This document shows positions 34,201 to 44,934 of a stretch of 64,000 nucleotides of DNA, piece by piece. Made by a program: the position numbers and the translations under genes. Source of the DNA: Kappaphycus alvarezii. Taxonomy: Eukaryota > Rhodophyta > Florideophyceae > Gigartinales > Solieriaceae. Each line of letters begins with the position of its first letter. The stretch's first letter is position 1. The stretch is taken from NCBI GenBank assembly GCA_002205965.3, contig NADL03000465.1, positions 718,838-782,837 on the forward strand. The letters run 5' to 3'. The notes under the pieces were generated by a model that ran no database searches, was not told the origin of the DNA, and saw only the letters and a program-made list of their open reading frames with translations.

Positions 34201-36663
34201 GAATGCATCGCTGAGCTGGGAGGGTACGAAACTGGAGTAAATGATGCAGAACGGGCTGCTTTCTTTTGAAGTTTTAGCACCAAACTTCTAGGCTGGAGCG
34301 AACAGCAACTTTACATGAATGCAAGTTCATAGGACTCTTTACCTTTGCACCACTCGTAGTAAACCAACCCCATTAAACCATCCCATTAACCCCAATTTTA
34401 CAGATTGGGGCACCAAATTTGATTTACCTCATGCAGGTTACATGTACCAAGACTTGTTACTTCTTTAGAAGGTTAGAAGCAGAAAACCCTAAAGTGCAAA
34501 CGAAAATCAATTTGCGGAGCGATGAGCCAAATTTGATTTATTTCACGCAGACTTTCTTCTTAGCTACGTTTACGAGAGGCTACGGAAAAACATTTTCCTG
34601 GCTTACTCAAGACGCCGTCAAGAGAAGATGTGGCATTCACCGTCCGGTTTTTCAAACAACCAGATTAAGTATAAGTAAGTATAGATAGAGGATCCCTTGA
34701 AAAGCTTCATCAGTACCGTAGGTGTTATGACAATTATTATTTGATCTTCTGAAAGGAATTGAGGGAAACATAACGTATGGCAAGTTACTTAAACATGAAA
34801 ATCGATTGCGGAGGAATCGCGCGGGTTACTCATTTGTGGATAGAGTGATCCACCAGCCCTCCTTTAACAAATTCATAAGGCCTCCGAAAGCATGTGCAGG
34901 AGCGTCACTCGAAGGTTATGAAGTGTGACATACAGCACTTCACAGGCAAAAGTCCGACATCAATGGTTGCGGTAGTTGATTCGAATCAGATTTTACTCTT
35001 TACTCAATGTCCCATGTCCTTATCTTCAAAGAGCGCCAGATGCATACCCCACATGAAATTGACTTGGGAGCAACCTTTCGAACACTTTCAGTCCGCGGCT
35101 GTGGTTGCCGCCCCAGCGGGTAAATTGTTGTATTGTACAGTGTTTTGGAGCTTTACAATTTGTAAGATGGCTTTGGCTCACCCTTTTGTTACTTATTTGT
35201 CGCAGTGACCTAATGTTCAATGTTGTACTCGATATCTGTTGCAATCTCTGCTCACCTCGTTAGTAGTGTAAGCAAAAGTGGTCAAAGGACATCGTTCTCT
35301 CCCCCACTATTTTCCTTGTTACGCTGCGTATCTGTACCATGGCGTGAGATGTGTGTGAAGAAGCGGAAGGGACACCTACGAACCATGGTCCGATTCTGAC
35401 GGCAACCGAAGATGACAGTTATCTACGCGCTTCTCATGCAAGATATGCCACAAACATGCGGGTTCGACCACAGTTCATGCTTTGCACCGCGGCCGTACAT
35501 CCGGAGGCTCACCGTTGTCACCCTGCCGTCTTCATGTCGTCACTCAACATGGTCGCCTGCTTGCCACTGGCTTGTGTCGCAATCAGCGCCTGGCGACTTT
35601 CAAGTCCATCGTCCCTCATAGTTTGACTCTGACGTTTACCCGAAACTGCAACGACCCGCGTACGCTGCTACATGGATAGTTGTTACAAACGTCTCTGAAG
35701 TGGCGCAGAGGCATAGAACAAGACGCTCCATCCGCAATAATCTGCTTTTTGTTAATTCATCTTCATGTTGAAATATTGGACCCGATGGACCTGAGCAGCG
35801 GCGTTGCCAAACACAAGCGAAACAGATTATGACCATGCCGTAGTATATTAACCCCACGTTTTGTGGCTTACACTTTAGAAGAATATGATATTTATGTCTT
35901 CAATACCAAAGGCCGGGATGAAAGTCGACAACCGTAGCTCATACTTTAGTTCACGTACGCATCTCAACCAGGTTTGTTCATCAAAATATTAGGGTCTAAA
36001 TACTCTTCCTCAGCATTGCAAATATTATTGACACATTTTTCATAGTACTGAGAGGAAGATGGGCCAAACTGCATTTGCATCAGAAATATCCAATCGTTTT
36101 ACTCAGGGGGAACGGAGCATACCAATAGGTTACGCGTTTGTGGGGCAGAAAGTTGTACTTGACGGGCATGTGGTAGAAGGGCTTTGACAGGCTGCGTTTG
36201 CTGCGCTTTACTTTTTGTGCACAAAAAGCAGGATGTTACACGAGGTTTTTGCAGAAAGCAGCTTTGAATGTGCTATATTGGAATGATAAATGCGAAAGAG
36301 ATGGGAGCTTGTTGAATTATGTCGCAGAGGAAGAGGGTTGGGATACCTTTTCGCAATGAGCCATCACTTTCTTGCCCCTTCCTGCGCAGGACAGCGTTTC
36401 GGGAAAGTCATACCAATTATTTGTTATCAGTGGCTGCGAATAAATGATCTTGTGAAGGTTGCGTTTTTGTGAGAGGTCTGGCCGCTCATTGATAGCACCC
36501 TATACGGATATTCTTCATGCAGTTCCGCGATGGTGATATTGACTCGGCGGTCCTTCAAGTAGGAACTTGATCATACTTGGAGCTTGAACGTCTCGACCGG
36601 CGGCTAGTTGACAGCCGTTTTGATTACTCGAGTTGTTGCATCAGCAGTATCAGTAATTTTAGC
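31204..36663. other. 5.5-kb stretch without a recognised gene
   Basis: Open frames reach 119 codons (31,475-31,831) and 116 codons (32,718-33,065) but carry no motif. Minor structures: CTGTACAGTAC at 33,230-33,240; inverted CCACTGGAAG/CTTCCAGTGG near 33,070 and 33,126; a 25-bp imperfect direct repeat beginning CCAAATTTGATTTA near 34,410 and 34,528; and a dispersed-repeat copy at 34,315-34,375. Sequence is intermediate in GC. Confidence 0.4.
34315..34375 (+). repeat. Dispersed short repeat, copy B
   Basis: Moderately similar, ungapped partner of 22,091-22,151, on the same strand. Confidence 0.35.
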
Positions 36664-38708
36664 TTAGTCCACGCTTTGCTGTGACTTGCATCGCACACAG
36701 TCAGTGGCTTTAAGCAGTAAGACAGTGTATACAGTAGCTCGTACAGCGTGTTGCAGTGAAAGGGTTTGACGAGTCGTTTTACCGAACTTTTGTTTTAGTG
36801 GTCGTATGACGGGGAGACTGCAGGGGCACCCTTGTTTTTGCTCCCGAAAAAGCGTACCATAAGGTGCGCATAATTTCAGAATGAAAGTGAGTTTCTGATG
36901 GGCCAGTATAGTTGCACCTGTTTGACGTAAGGGGGATGCGACACACAAAGTCTTGTATGTTTCTCCCTACGCACATGACTCGACGGAATTTTGACTGATA
37001 TTGAAATTTCATTCCGCTGAGACGAGAGACCCATAAACAGAGCTGCTGGAAATGTTGGTATGATGGGATTACGTTTTGTGAAGGTTGATTGGATTGAAAG
37101 GATGCAGGGAACGAGAGAAATGGTTGGTGAATATCAGGGGATGACTTTTTCGGCCTTGGTCCTCTGGTACACATGAATGGCAGATCGGCTGTTAGCGTTG
37201 AGAGCAAACTCTTTGCGAGATCGTGGTTGTTGATCAGTAGCGGTTGTCGTGTTAGGCTTTTGTCGGAAAAAGGAATGCATGGATCGGAGAAAGGATCAGA
37301 TTGATGGACATGACCCAATCCGATTTGCGTAAGATTTTGCGCTTCTGACAGATACTTGCACAAGCCAAGCAGTGGCTGATATCACGGCTAGGGAGCGGGA
37401 AATATCTAAAGGAGGCGAAAATATCCCCCGTAGATTCATTGTTTATAGGGAGCGACGAGTGGAAATCATGCGTTGGCAGGCCTGAGCGATGGATAAAAGC
37501 CGCAGTTGTGCTGTACAAAAGTGTGTATTTTCCACTCCCTTCGGACGAGAGTTATGATAGGGGTGACAACCAGACTCTCTACCATAAGTGGGTGTTGGCA
37601 CCCCTGAAAAAGGCTGCTATTGGCTAGTGACGAGGACCATTTTATTTGGCTGCAAAGCAACGACACAGATATCAATGACACGTTGCTGTAATGAGAGAAA
37701 CATTGGCTCGAGGCCGGGGATCATCAAACGATGCGGTGGAGCGGAGCGGAGTACCTTGTTCATGTTCCGCCACGGCACCTGGTGATACAGTACAACACGA
37801 GGGTCAGGTAGTCAGGTATCCGTGGGAGGGAATCCGTTGGTGGGTGTTAGGCCAAAAGCCACTCTGCATCGCCTGTGTGGAATTGAATCCTGTGCAAAAG
37901 ACGCGGCTCTGCATCAGCGACCAACTGCTGTAGGTAGTGTTTTGGAAAGCCGTGATGGGACAAGCCCCCGGTTGAAAGGCTAGCTGTCGCATACAGCTTT
38001 CCGATGAAGGGCAGGTAGCCAGAAAAGCGATCGGGTGATCAAGAAAGCGGTGGTCGCTGTTGGTTGTGTTGTGATTTCCAGGGCGCCTCGGTCTCAGGTA
38101 TACAGGCATTTCTGCGATTGGGCGCGGACCCAATGCTGACACAAAGCCAAGGCAATAGTTTGTTCTGATTGGGTACTTCAAGGCATGCATTACAGTAAGA
38201 ATGTTTCCATGAAGGGTTGATTGGTACTTGGTACCTGGGGCACACCTTTGTTAGCATCAACTGGGCGTCCTCATTGGTCCACGTTTCATTGTGGCAATCG
38301 GTAGGAAGGAAGGTGTCCTTTGCTAGATACAAAGTCTCTAAAACTTTTTTTCATGATTACTTTCCGTGGAGCAGTGGTTGTCTCGGAGCGTGACAAGTAG
38401 ACACTTTTAGATGTGGCTTTCATGAATCAATCAAACAAGCGTTGACACTGTGGTGCCAAGACTCTTCTAGGTGTGTCGAGGGCAGCGCGGCGGGAGGAAA
38501 GCAAAATAGAGTAGACATGGGAAGCGTGGAAAGGTTGGCGATGCCTGCAGCAAGGTGAAGAATGGGAAGGGGCAAGGGTGCGAGGACCGAGGAAAGACGG
38601 GCAAAGTGGAAGTATTGAATGGACATTGAGCGCAAGCAGTGTTGCGAGGCCAGAAAGGGATTCCACAGAATGGTAAAAATAGGCCAGGACTATGATATGT
38701 TTTCTCAC
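36664..38708 (-). other. Unrecognised minus-strand reading-frame chain, possible gene
   Basis: Read on the minus strand from 38,708 to 36,664, long frames follow one another with overlaps (38,420-38,708; 38,039-38,332; 37,804-38,190; 37,252-37,518; 36,779-37,363, the last 194 codons). This is the same look as the frameshifted true genes further right. The central part reads DAQLMLTKVCPRYQVPINPS then HSYCNAC and YCLGFVSALGPRPIAEMP, with several Cys, Asn and Tyr; no family is recognised. A GTACA cluster lies about 315 bp beyond the 5' end, as for named genes. In-frame stops that are not homopolymer-related also occur between 37,520 and 37,800, so it may contain introns or be decayed. Confidence 0.3.
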
Positions 38709-39021
38709 AGAAAGGTAAGTGAGGTTATGACATGGAATGGGGACCCATCGGGTGTCTTTAGTGTTATGTGTTCCCCTTGATTCAAACCACAGCGATCACA
38801 TTAGCGGGCCAAACTTGTGGATCTGATGCAACCTCTCGAGACATTCTATAAAAATTAATGTATATGCAAGGCAAAAGGCAATCTCTAGTAGAGAGCATAG
38901 TGCCCAAAGCCAACTTTCTTTGCACCAATAACAAAGGACACGTGTCTTGCACAAGTTTCGGGGGCGTTTACCGTGTATTGACATGGACTTGGCGCGCCGA
39001 AAGTGTTGCTTGTCGGGTTCG

Positions 39022-39086
39022 GTACAGTGTAGCAGTGTTTTGTGGAGTGCAATCCTCCACTGCACTGTACTGTATTGTACAGTATT
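39022..39086. repeat. GTACA/TGTAC palindrome cluster
   Basis: Contains GGTACAGTGTAG, CACTGTACTGTATTGTACAG. It lies upstream of the unrecognised minus-strand chain ending at 38,708. Confidence 0.75.
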
Positions 39087-40150
39087 CTAGTGGCTGCCTT
39101 GATTCCGACAGAATCACTCAGTGCCTCAACAGTCAGTTTATCGAAAGACCAGCCGTTATTCCTTCATATCTCGTGCATGTTGTGTATGAATAGTCAATAG
39201 AGGATCTAATCGTTTAGAAAACTTTGCAGCTCTAAAATTCCTCCGAGGAAAAGATAAAGCTAGAGGTTGAGGCGAGTGAAAAAAGAGGAGCCAAGTTGGA
39301 GGCAGGAGGCTTGAAGAGAAAACAGCAGAGTGACGAATGAATTGGAAAGCAAACGTTGCAATGAATTACGGTATTGCAGATGGATCCTTATTTGTATAAT
39401 ACATTTCCCCTGTTGGAAGAGCACATGTGATGTCAGATTTATTGCTCCACTCGTCATGTAGTGGCATTTTTTTTCGTGTGTCGCGCACACAGGAGGAAAA
39501 AGAAAGAGAATAGCAGGGAATGGCATAGTCAACAAGCAAATCAACAAAAGTAGAGTGACATATGTATATTGGGGATTTTCTGACGGAAACCTTTTTGTTT
39601 TCGTATGTAAACTTACAAGACGATTGAGCTGGACCATTTAGCAAGGCCAGCATTCCCAAGCCTTATTCATAGTGAATAATTAGAAAGGGATGGTCAGATC
39701 ATCCATCATACGCAGTTGATGTCTCATTGCAGTGATATGTGAATATGGTGCTATTTTTATATGAAAAACAATATATTAAGCTAGTCAACAAATGGGGGTA
39801 GTACCCTCTCCGGGCCGTTCATACTTTTTTTGACCTGATAAATAGATTAAACGGTGAGAATGGAATATGATTGATTGCGGGGGCAGGAGTAGGAGTGGAT
39901 GAAATTATGGCGTTTAAAGTTTACCGTCAGGGTCGCACCGACACTATCCTATCCTATCATACTCTGGTACAAAGTAAGCCTTGTCAGAAAAATATTTTGA
40001 CAACCACATAAAGTTACCCATACCAACGCTTGTAGGAGAAAAAAAAAAGACTGAATTAAAAGGCAAGGTCCCCGAGGGGTAGCCTAATCAATACTCTTCA
40101 CATCTTGTGTACACTACAAAACTAAACTGAACTGAACTGAGCTGAACTCT

Positions 40151-40214
40151 ACTGTACTGTACTTTACTGTACAATACACACAACATCTTTGTACAGTACA
40201 GTACAGTACAGTAT
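40151..40214. repeat. GTACA/TGTAC palindrome cluster upstream of the GATA gene
   Basis: Two blocks, CTGTACTGTACTTTACTGTA and, about 25 bp later, a run of four GTACA units. It ends about 395 bp before the GATA ATG. Confidence 0.85.
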
Positions 40215-40466
40215 CTAGTCTAGGCTAGTCTAGGCGATAGCGAGTAGAATCAACATTTCAAATATCTCCATCGGATATGAATATCTGCAATACTTTCATA
40301 TGGCTTGATTCGTTGTACGCAACGTCATTGTATGACAAGGTGTAGCACAACCTATCCAAGTTGCACCAAAAATTTCCTGACAACCTACTTCTCTCAATGC
40401 ACATTCACCAAGCCATAATGCATACGTGCGCTCTGTATGGCAATCATCACCCACATCCACTCTGCC

Positions 40467-40473
40467 TATAAAG
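40467..40473 (+). promoter_or_regulatory. TATA box of the GATA-factor gene
   Basis: GCCTATAAAGAG lies about 140 bp before the ATG at 40,609 and just before the GCAACCT repeats. The position suits a core promoter with a leader of about 110 nt. Confidence 0.5.
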
Positions 40474-40608
40474 AGCAACCTGCAACCTGCAACCTGCAAC
40501 CTCCAATCCTTCCCCTCCCATCCTCCTCCCTCCATCCCTCACCCTCCCCTCCGCATTCCTCCCCTGCGCGTTTACGCTCCCGTTTTCCCCTTGACCCATT
40601 CACCCGCG

Positions 40609-41341
40609 ATGCAAGCGCACCACAACCACTCGGTCGAAGGCCCCATCCCCTCTGCAATCACTCACCGTGCATGTCAAGCATGCGGCACCACAGTCACCTC
40701 CCAATGGAGGTACGGCCACTCTGGTACGTCTTCCTCCCTTCACCCCATCCACCCCACCCCTCACGCCCCGTCGCATAGCACCCTCAATTTCTAACATCCC
40801 CCACCTCTTCCTGCACACCCCACTTTCCAACCACCTAGGAAAAGTCCTACTCTGCAACGCCTGCGGCATTCGTTGGAAGAGAAAGAACCAGACAGCCGGA
40901 CGCAAAAGGCTCAAGCCAGGCCCGAAGCGCGTGCGTCACACAACCAGTCTCACCACACGTGTATCCTCCTACGCCTTGCAGCCCAATCTAGGCACCATGC
41001 TACACAACTCGAGCAGGAATTCCGTCATTCACAGGAATCTATCTTCCTCTTCCTCAGTCACTGATTACCGCCCCGACGCTTCCTCGCGCAGTGCACCGTG
41101 GCACACGGAAACCAAAAAGAGTAACACCGGGTATGCAGGTTGTTCAAAGATGGACATTCGTCTGCTGTGTGCGAGGCAAGATAGTGCACGCCGTAACTTT
41201 GATGATGACACGCATGGAAAAGCTGCCAAGCGTGGTTACAAGTCGCCTATTTCTATTACCAGCCTTTTGAATGTGGCGGATGAGGGTGGTGTGGGCACTG
41301 AGTGTTCGTCGAGCTCGGTGAGCATGACCCGCAGGATGTAA
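40609..41341 (+). CDS. GATA-type zinc-finger transcription factor
   Basis: Two exons, 40,609-40,723 and 40,839-41,341, joined in frame to give 205 residues. The single finger is C-X2-C-X18-C-X2-C: CQACGTTVTSQWRYGHSG, then across the splice KVLLCNACGIRWKRKN, with the expected W-R and N-A-C-G core and a basic tail for DNA contact. The 18-residue loop is the plant-type and fungal IVb spacing rather than the 17 of animal factors. The remainder is Ser/Thr/Arg-rich and without domains. It presumably binds GATA sites in promoters; targets cannot be read. No frame break is present. The intron interrupts the finger loop after its glycine codon. Confidence 0.92.
40724..40838 (+). other. Spliceosomal intron in the GATA gene
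   Basis: A 115-nt phase-1 intron, donor GTACGT and acceptor ACCACCTAG, rich in C and T. Removing it fuses the two halves of the zinc finger exactly. Confidence 0.9.
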
Positions 41342-42359
41342 CTTGCTAACTCGCACCTTGGGCTGAGTAACTTTTTCCCTTTTGATAGCAAATGACATAT
41401 TGATTTGACTGCCGTAGTAAAGGTGTCTAACATGTTAACATGCATGAAATGCTGGCAGCCCTGGGCGCGTTTGCATGGTCGGTAGATGAGTATGCGGACA
41501 AGATTAGTGCGAATAGGAACAACATGTGGTGCAAACACGCTGTGCACGAGTTGTCGATGAATGGGCCGACCTGTACATGTTGATGTCGCCAACCGGAGAA
41601 AAGGAGGACGAATCTTCCACCGCTAATTTTAAGATTTTTGAAAATGCAATACGTTGTAAAGCATCAGTGTGTACTCATGGTCTCGCTGGTACTTTTGTTT
41701 CCAACGCTCCACATTTCAATTTTTTTGAAGCTGTCAGCTGCGATTTCTGCTGAGTAGCGGATGAACATATTGTTCATGTTCCCTGTGCTTTTTCGAAAAC
41801 GCCATGAGATGAAGCCGAGACGGCGATGGTGGTGGTTTTGATGCATTTTCTGACTTGCGGTTTTGTTTAGAGACAGCGCTTTCTGGACAGGCTCCCAGGA
41901 TAGTTTATTTGTGAATCTACATGTCGAGGCCAGGACGTCACATCGGGGAATGGTCTGCTAGGCCTTTATGCTACTCTTGGCATCTTTTTTTTTGACCTAG
42001 ACGTTTACGTCACTAAAAACAGCGCACCCTGATGCCACTGATGTTCTAATTTAGCCAACTGAACAAAACTAGAATATTAGCTTGACTTATCTAATCAGTG
42101 GGGCTTTTGGAGCTTTGGCAGGTAATCATTTGCCGCTGTTAAATCAAAAAAAAAGATCAGTGTTGCAGCAATGAGCAATGGCCACCATGTATTTTGTGTC
42201 ATACTATTTTGGTTCGGCGGCTACTGTAAATCCGGTTGCCTTATTTCTGTACCCTGTCACAAACTCGTCAAAATAAAAATGAATATTTGTAGTGTCCTCA
42301 TGCCCCCCCCCCCCGAAGTCTACGAATAAAAGGTCTCTCTGTCCCTTTATAAACTATAG

Positions 42360-42541
42360 TATGTACAGTACGGTACAAACCACTACTGTATAATGAAGGA
42401 CTGTACAGTTCAGTGTATGGAAAAGGAAAAAACTCTTAAAATTTCCAACAGGTGAGCTGCAAACTGCAGTACAGTCCCGTATGACAGCATTAATTATTAT
42501 GAACTTTTGCTCATGCAGTATTAAACCATTTAGTACAGTAT
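42360..42541. repeat. Spread GTACA/TGTAC palindrome cluster
   Basis: Includes ATGTACAGTACGGTACAAAC, ACTGTACAGTTCAGTG and TAGTACAGTA over about 180 bp. The nearest known gene downstream on the plus strand is WDR83, more than 1 kb away. Confidence 0.65.
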
Positions 42542-42943
42542 TTTGATGGTGCACAGCAGAGAAGCACAGGATATTTCCTAGATAAAATCAATCCTGGCCC
42601 CTGCTTATTAATGCCTTGCATTGCACATTGCTGTTGGCATTGATACCCTCTTAGTATTCAGGGCCAAGAGGGGACTGCACAACTGGACAACTGGACAGCT
42701 TTGACAAGCTCAGTGGCCAGAAGGAGAGGAGACCGCGGTTGTGCGCTGTAAGCCGACTATCATTTTGAGAGCAAGTACATCCATTTATGAATCTGTAAGG
42801 TAATGAGCGGTGAACAAGGGGACCCCTTGCTGTAATGACCAATTATGATACTTTCCTGACGAGTATCCTGCGTAGGATATGGGGGAGGGGAAGACACTTT
42901 AATTTGCCAAAACAAGGGATACGTAAAACATCAGAGTTGTATC

Positions 42944-42960
42944 ATGTACGGTACTGTACG
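42944..42960. repeat. GTAC palindrome pair
   Basis: ATGTACGGTACTGTACGC, an isolated copy upstream of WDR83. Confidence 0.6.
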
Positions 42961-43124
42961 CTGATCTTGACTTTTAAGATCATCTCATCTTGAAAGATTA
43001 AGATCAGATACATTCAAATGTTGATTTTTCCAGCCATTCACAATCTACATGCTGTGCATATATCATAACAGAACCGTAATAGGCAGCCAGAATCGAGCGA
43101 CTACAGCACAGTGCTCTACTGTAT

Positions 43125-43149
43125 GTACTGTACAATATTGTACAGTACC
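43125..43149. repeat. GTACA/TGTAC palindrome cluster upstream of WDR83
   Basis: TGTACTGTACAATATTGTACAGTACC-type dyad, centred on AATATT, about 425 bp before the WDR83 ATG. Confidence 0.8.
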
Positions 43150-43570
43150 TTTCATGATACGTGCGATTTGTAACATTGCACTACAGCACTGTGGCTCTAT
43201 TCATTACAAAAAATGCTTTGATTCCACTCCATACCGTATTTTATTGCAAAGCAAGCACTATTGGCCTGTCCATGCACAACTTCCGTGGAGCATTTCAACA
43301 AGAATCACCGCCTTGCCTTCCTCTCCAATCGCATGTAAAAATAATGAAAATGCCCACAAAACTACCGTGACCCCACCTCTCCCCTACTCCTCATCACCGC
43401 GTTAAACACTCCCCCTTGTCACCGTGCCACACTCCACAAAATCTACTCCCCTGTCTCCCCATCGGCAATTCCAACCCGCCCCTTGCGCAAACAGCCCGAC
43501 AATCCCCATCCACAACAAACTCTCCGCACCATACAACCTCACCATCCCAACCAACCACTTTCCGCCTTGC

Positions 43571-44464
43571 ATGTCACGCCCCGCCCTCCACCGTCTCCAA
43601 ATCTTGCCCCAACAACCCCCGCTCTACTCTGCCACCTTTACCCCGTCCTCAAACCATCTCGCCCTTGCCGGCGCCGACTCTAAAATCACCCTCTGGAACC
43701 CGTACGTTCCCCTTCTTCTCACCACACTGTCAGCCCATTCTCACCAAATCCTCTCTACTCACTTCAATCAAAACGCAGATCGCCTCGTCTCTGCAGGTCT
43801 TGACCATCCCCTTTTTCTCTGGGATCTTCATACATCCACCCTTCTTCGAAAGCTCCGTGCCCACAATCACACCGTCAACCACGTCCACTTCACATCCAAC
43901 CCGTCCTCCCTCATACTCTCCGCCTCATATGATGCAACCGTAAAAGTTTGGGATCCGCGTCACCGAAACCCTCTCGTGCAATCCCTGCCTGCATTTCAAG
44001 ACTCGGTCACATCTGTCTTATCATGCGATACCCAAATCATTGCTGCCAGTGTCGATCACACCCTTCGTATATTCGATATCCGCGCCGCTAATGTCGCAAC
44101 AGATACATTCAACGCCCCTGTCTCAGCTCTTGCCCTGAGTCAAGATCGTCAATGTCTTCTTGTCGCCTGTCTAGACAAATCTTTGTACATGCTGGAGAGA
44201 CGAACCGGACAAATCCTCTGCAAGTATTCTGGCCATCGCAACACTAACTACTCTATTGATTGCGCTTTTTTGGCAGATGATTCCGCTGTTCTGTCTGGTT
44301 CAGAGGATGGAAACTTGTATCTGTGGCAGCTTGATGGTTCCAACCAGCCCGCAACTACTGCCGCCATGGGCTCTGTAGTTGCCGCCATAGCTTCACATGC
44401 CACCACAAACATTATCGCTGCAGCGACCCACCAGGGTCAAGTCTCTTTGTGGGATGTCAAATGA
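43571..44464 (+). CDS. WDR83: WD40 protein WDR83/MORG1-like
   Basis: An uninterrupted frame of 297 residues, close to the usual 300-315. Beta-propeller blades follow one another: LALAGADSKITLWNP, then ADRLVSAGLDHPLFLWDLHT, LILSASYDATVKVWDPRH, IAASVDHTLRIFDIR, LLVACLDKSLYMLERRTGQI, AVLSGSEDGNLYLWQLDG and a last QVSLWDVK. The sixth blade with GHRNTNYSIDCAFL is characteristic of MORG1/WDR83 (GHKNQEYKLDC in animals). WDR83 is a scaffold reported in MAP-kinase signalling and in spliceosome preparations; which applies here is inference. The frame is open 49 codons further upstream, but alignment with the family starts at MSRPALHRLQIL, so that ATG is preferred. It converges with NAA15. Confidence 0.88.
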   Translation: MSRPALHRLQILPQQPPLYSATFTPSSNHLALAGADSKITLWNPYVPLLLTTLSAHSHQILSTHFNQNADRLVSAGLDHPLFLWDLHTSTLLRKLRAHNHTVNHVHFTSNPSSLILSASYDATVKVWDPRHRNPLVQSLPAFQDSVTSVLSCDTQIIAASVDHTLRIFDIRAANVATDTFNAPVSALALSQDRQCLLVACLDKSLYMLERRTGQILCKYSGHRNTNYSIDCAFLADDSAVLSGSEDGNLYLWQLDGSNQPATTAAMGSVVAAIASHATTNIIAAATHQGQVSLWDVK

Positions 44465-44934
44465 TTCTCACTCATTGGGGAACTACCAACCTATTCATGC
44501 CACAGATCCGCTTGCATCATCCAACTAGTGTTTGGCAAATCAAGCCACGTCGTGGCATCACAAAGATGAAAGGAGGGGCGATCTACAATCTTAACCCACA
44601 GAGATCGGGGAACTGTCTTTCAGATTTTCGGCAACCAAGTAAGCCTCGTTTTCATCTACTGAAGTTAGTATACGAGGTACAAAGCACCAGCGCGCGCGAC
44701 CTCCCGAAGCATCGTTATAACCTCTACTCAAAAACTCTCGTAGCACCCCCCACCATCCCCTGCAATTTGGTGTGTTCTTCCAGGAAACCCGACAGCTGCA
44801 GATCCTACCCCAATCTTTTACCCTTGCCGCGTTGTGCAGACTGGCTCCTCTATCCCCAATCCCTATGTTTGAAAGTACTTCCCAAGCAACCAAGCGCTGC
44901 TTGCTGTGCCCGTCAGGCATTCGTGGAAATGATT
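44465..44934. other. Convergent 3' intergenic spacer (WDR83 / NAA15)
   Basis: 470 bp between two stop codons. Open frames on both strands are unrecognised. It should hold both polyadenylation regions; no AATAAA is evident. Confidence 0.5.

Larger units (their letters stand above)
39087..40608. other. Intergenic region and GATA-factor promoter
   Basis: Minus-strand frames at 39,260-39,659 are unrecognised. Towards the right it holds a GTACA cluster (40,151-40,214), a TATA box (40,467-40,473) and the heptamer GCAACCT repeated four times (about 40,475-40,503), then a C-rich leader before the ATG. Confidence 0.5.
41342..43570. other. Intergenic region with GTACA clusters and a C12 run
   Basis: No gene is recognised. 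It contains three GTACA clusters (42,360-42,541, 42,944-42,960 and 43,125-43,149) and a run of 12 C at 42,303-42,314. Confidence 0.5.
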
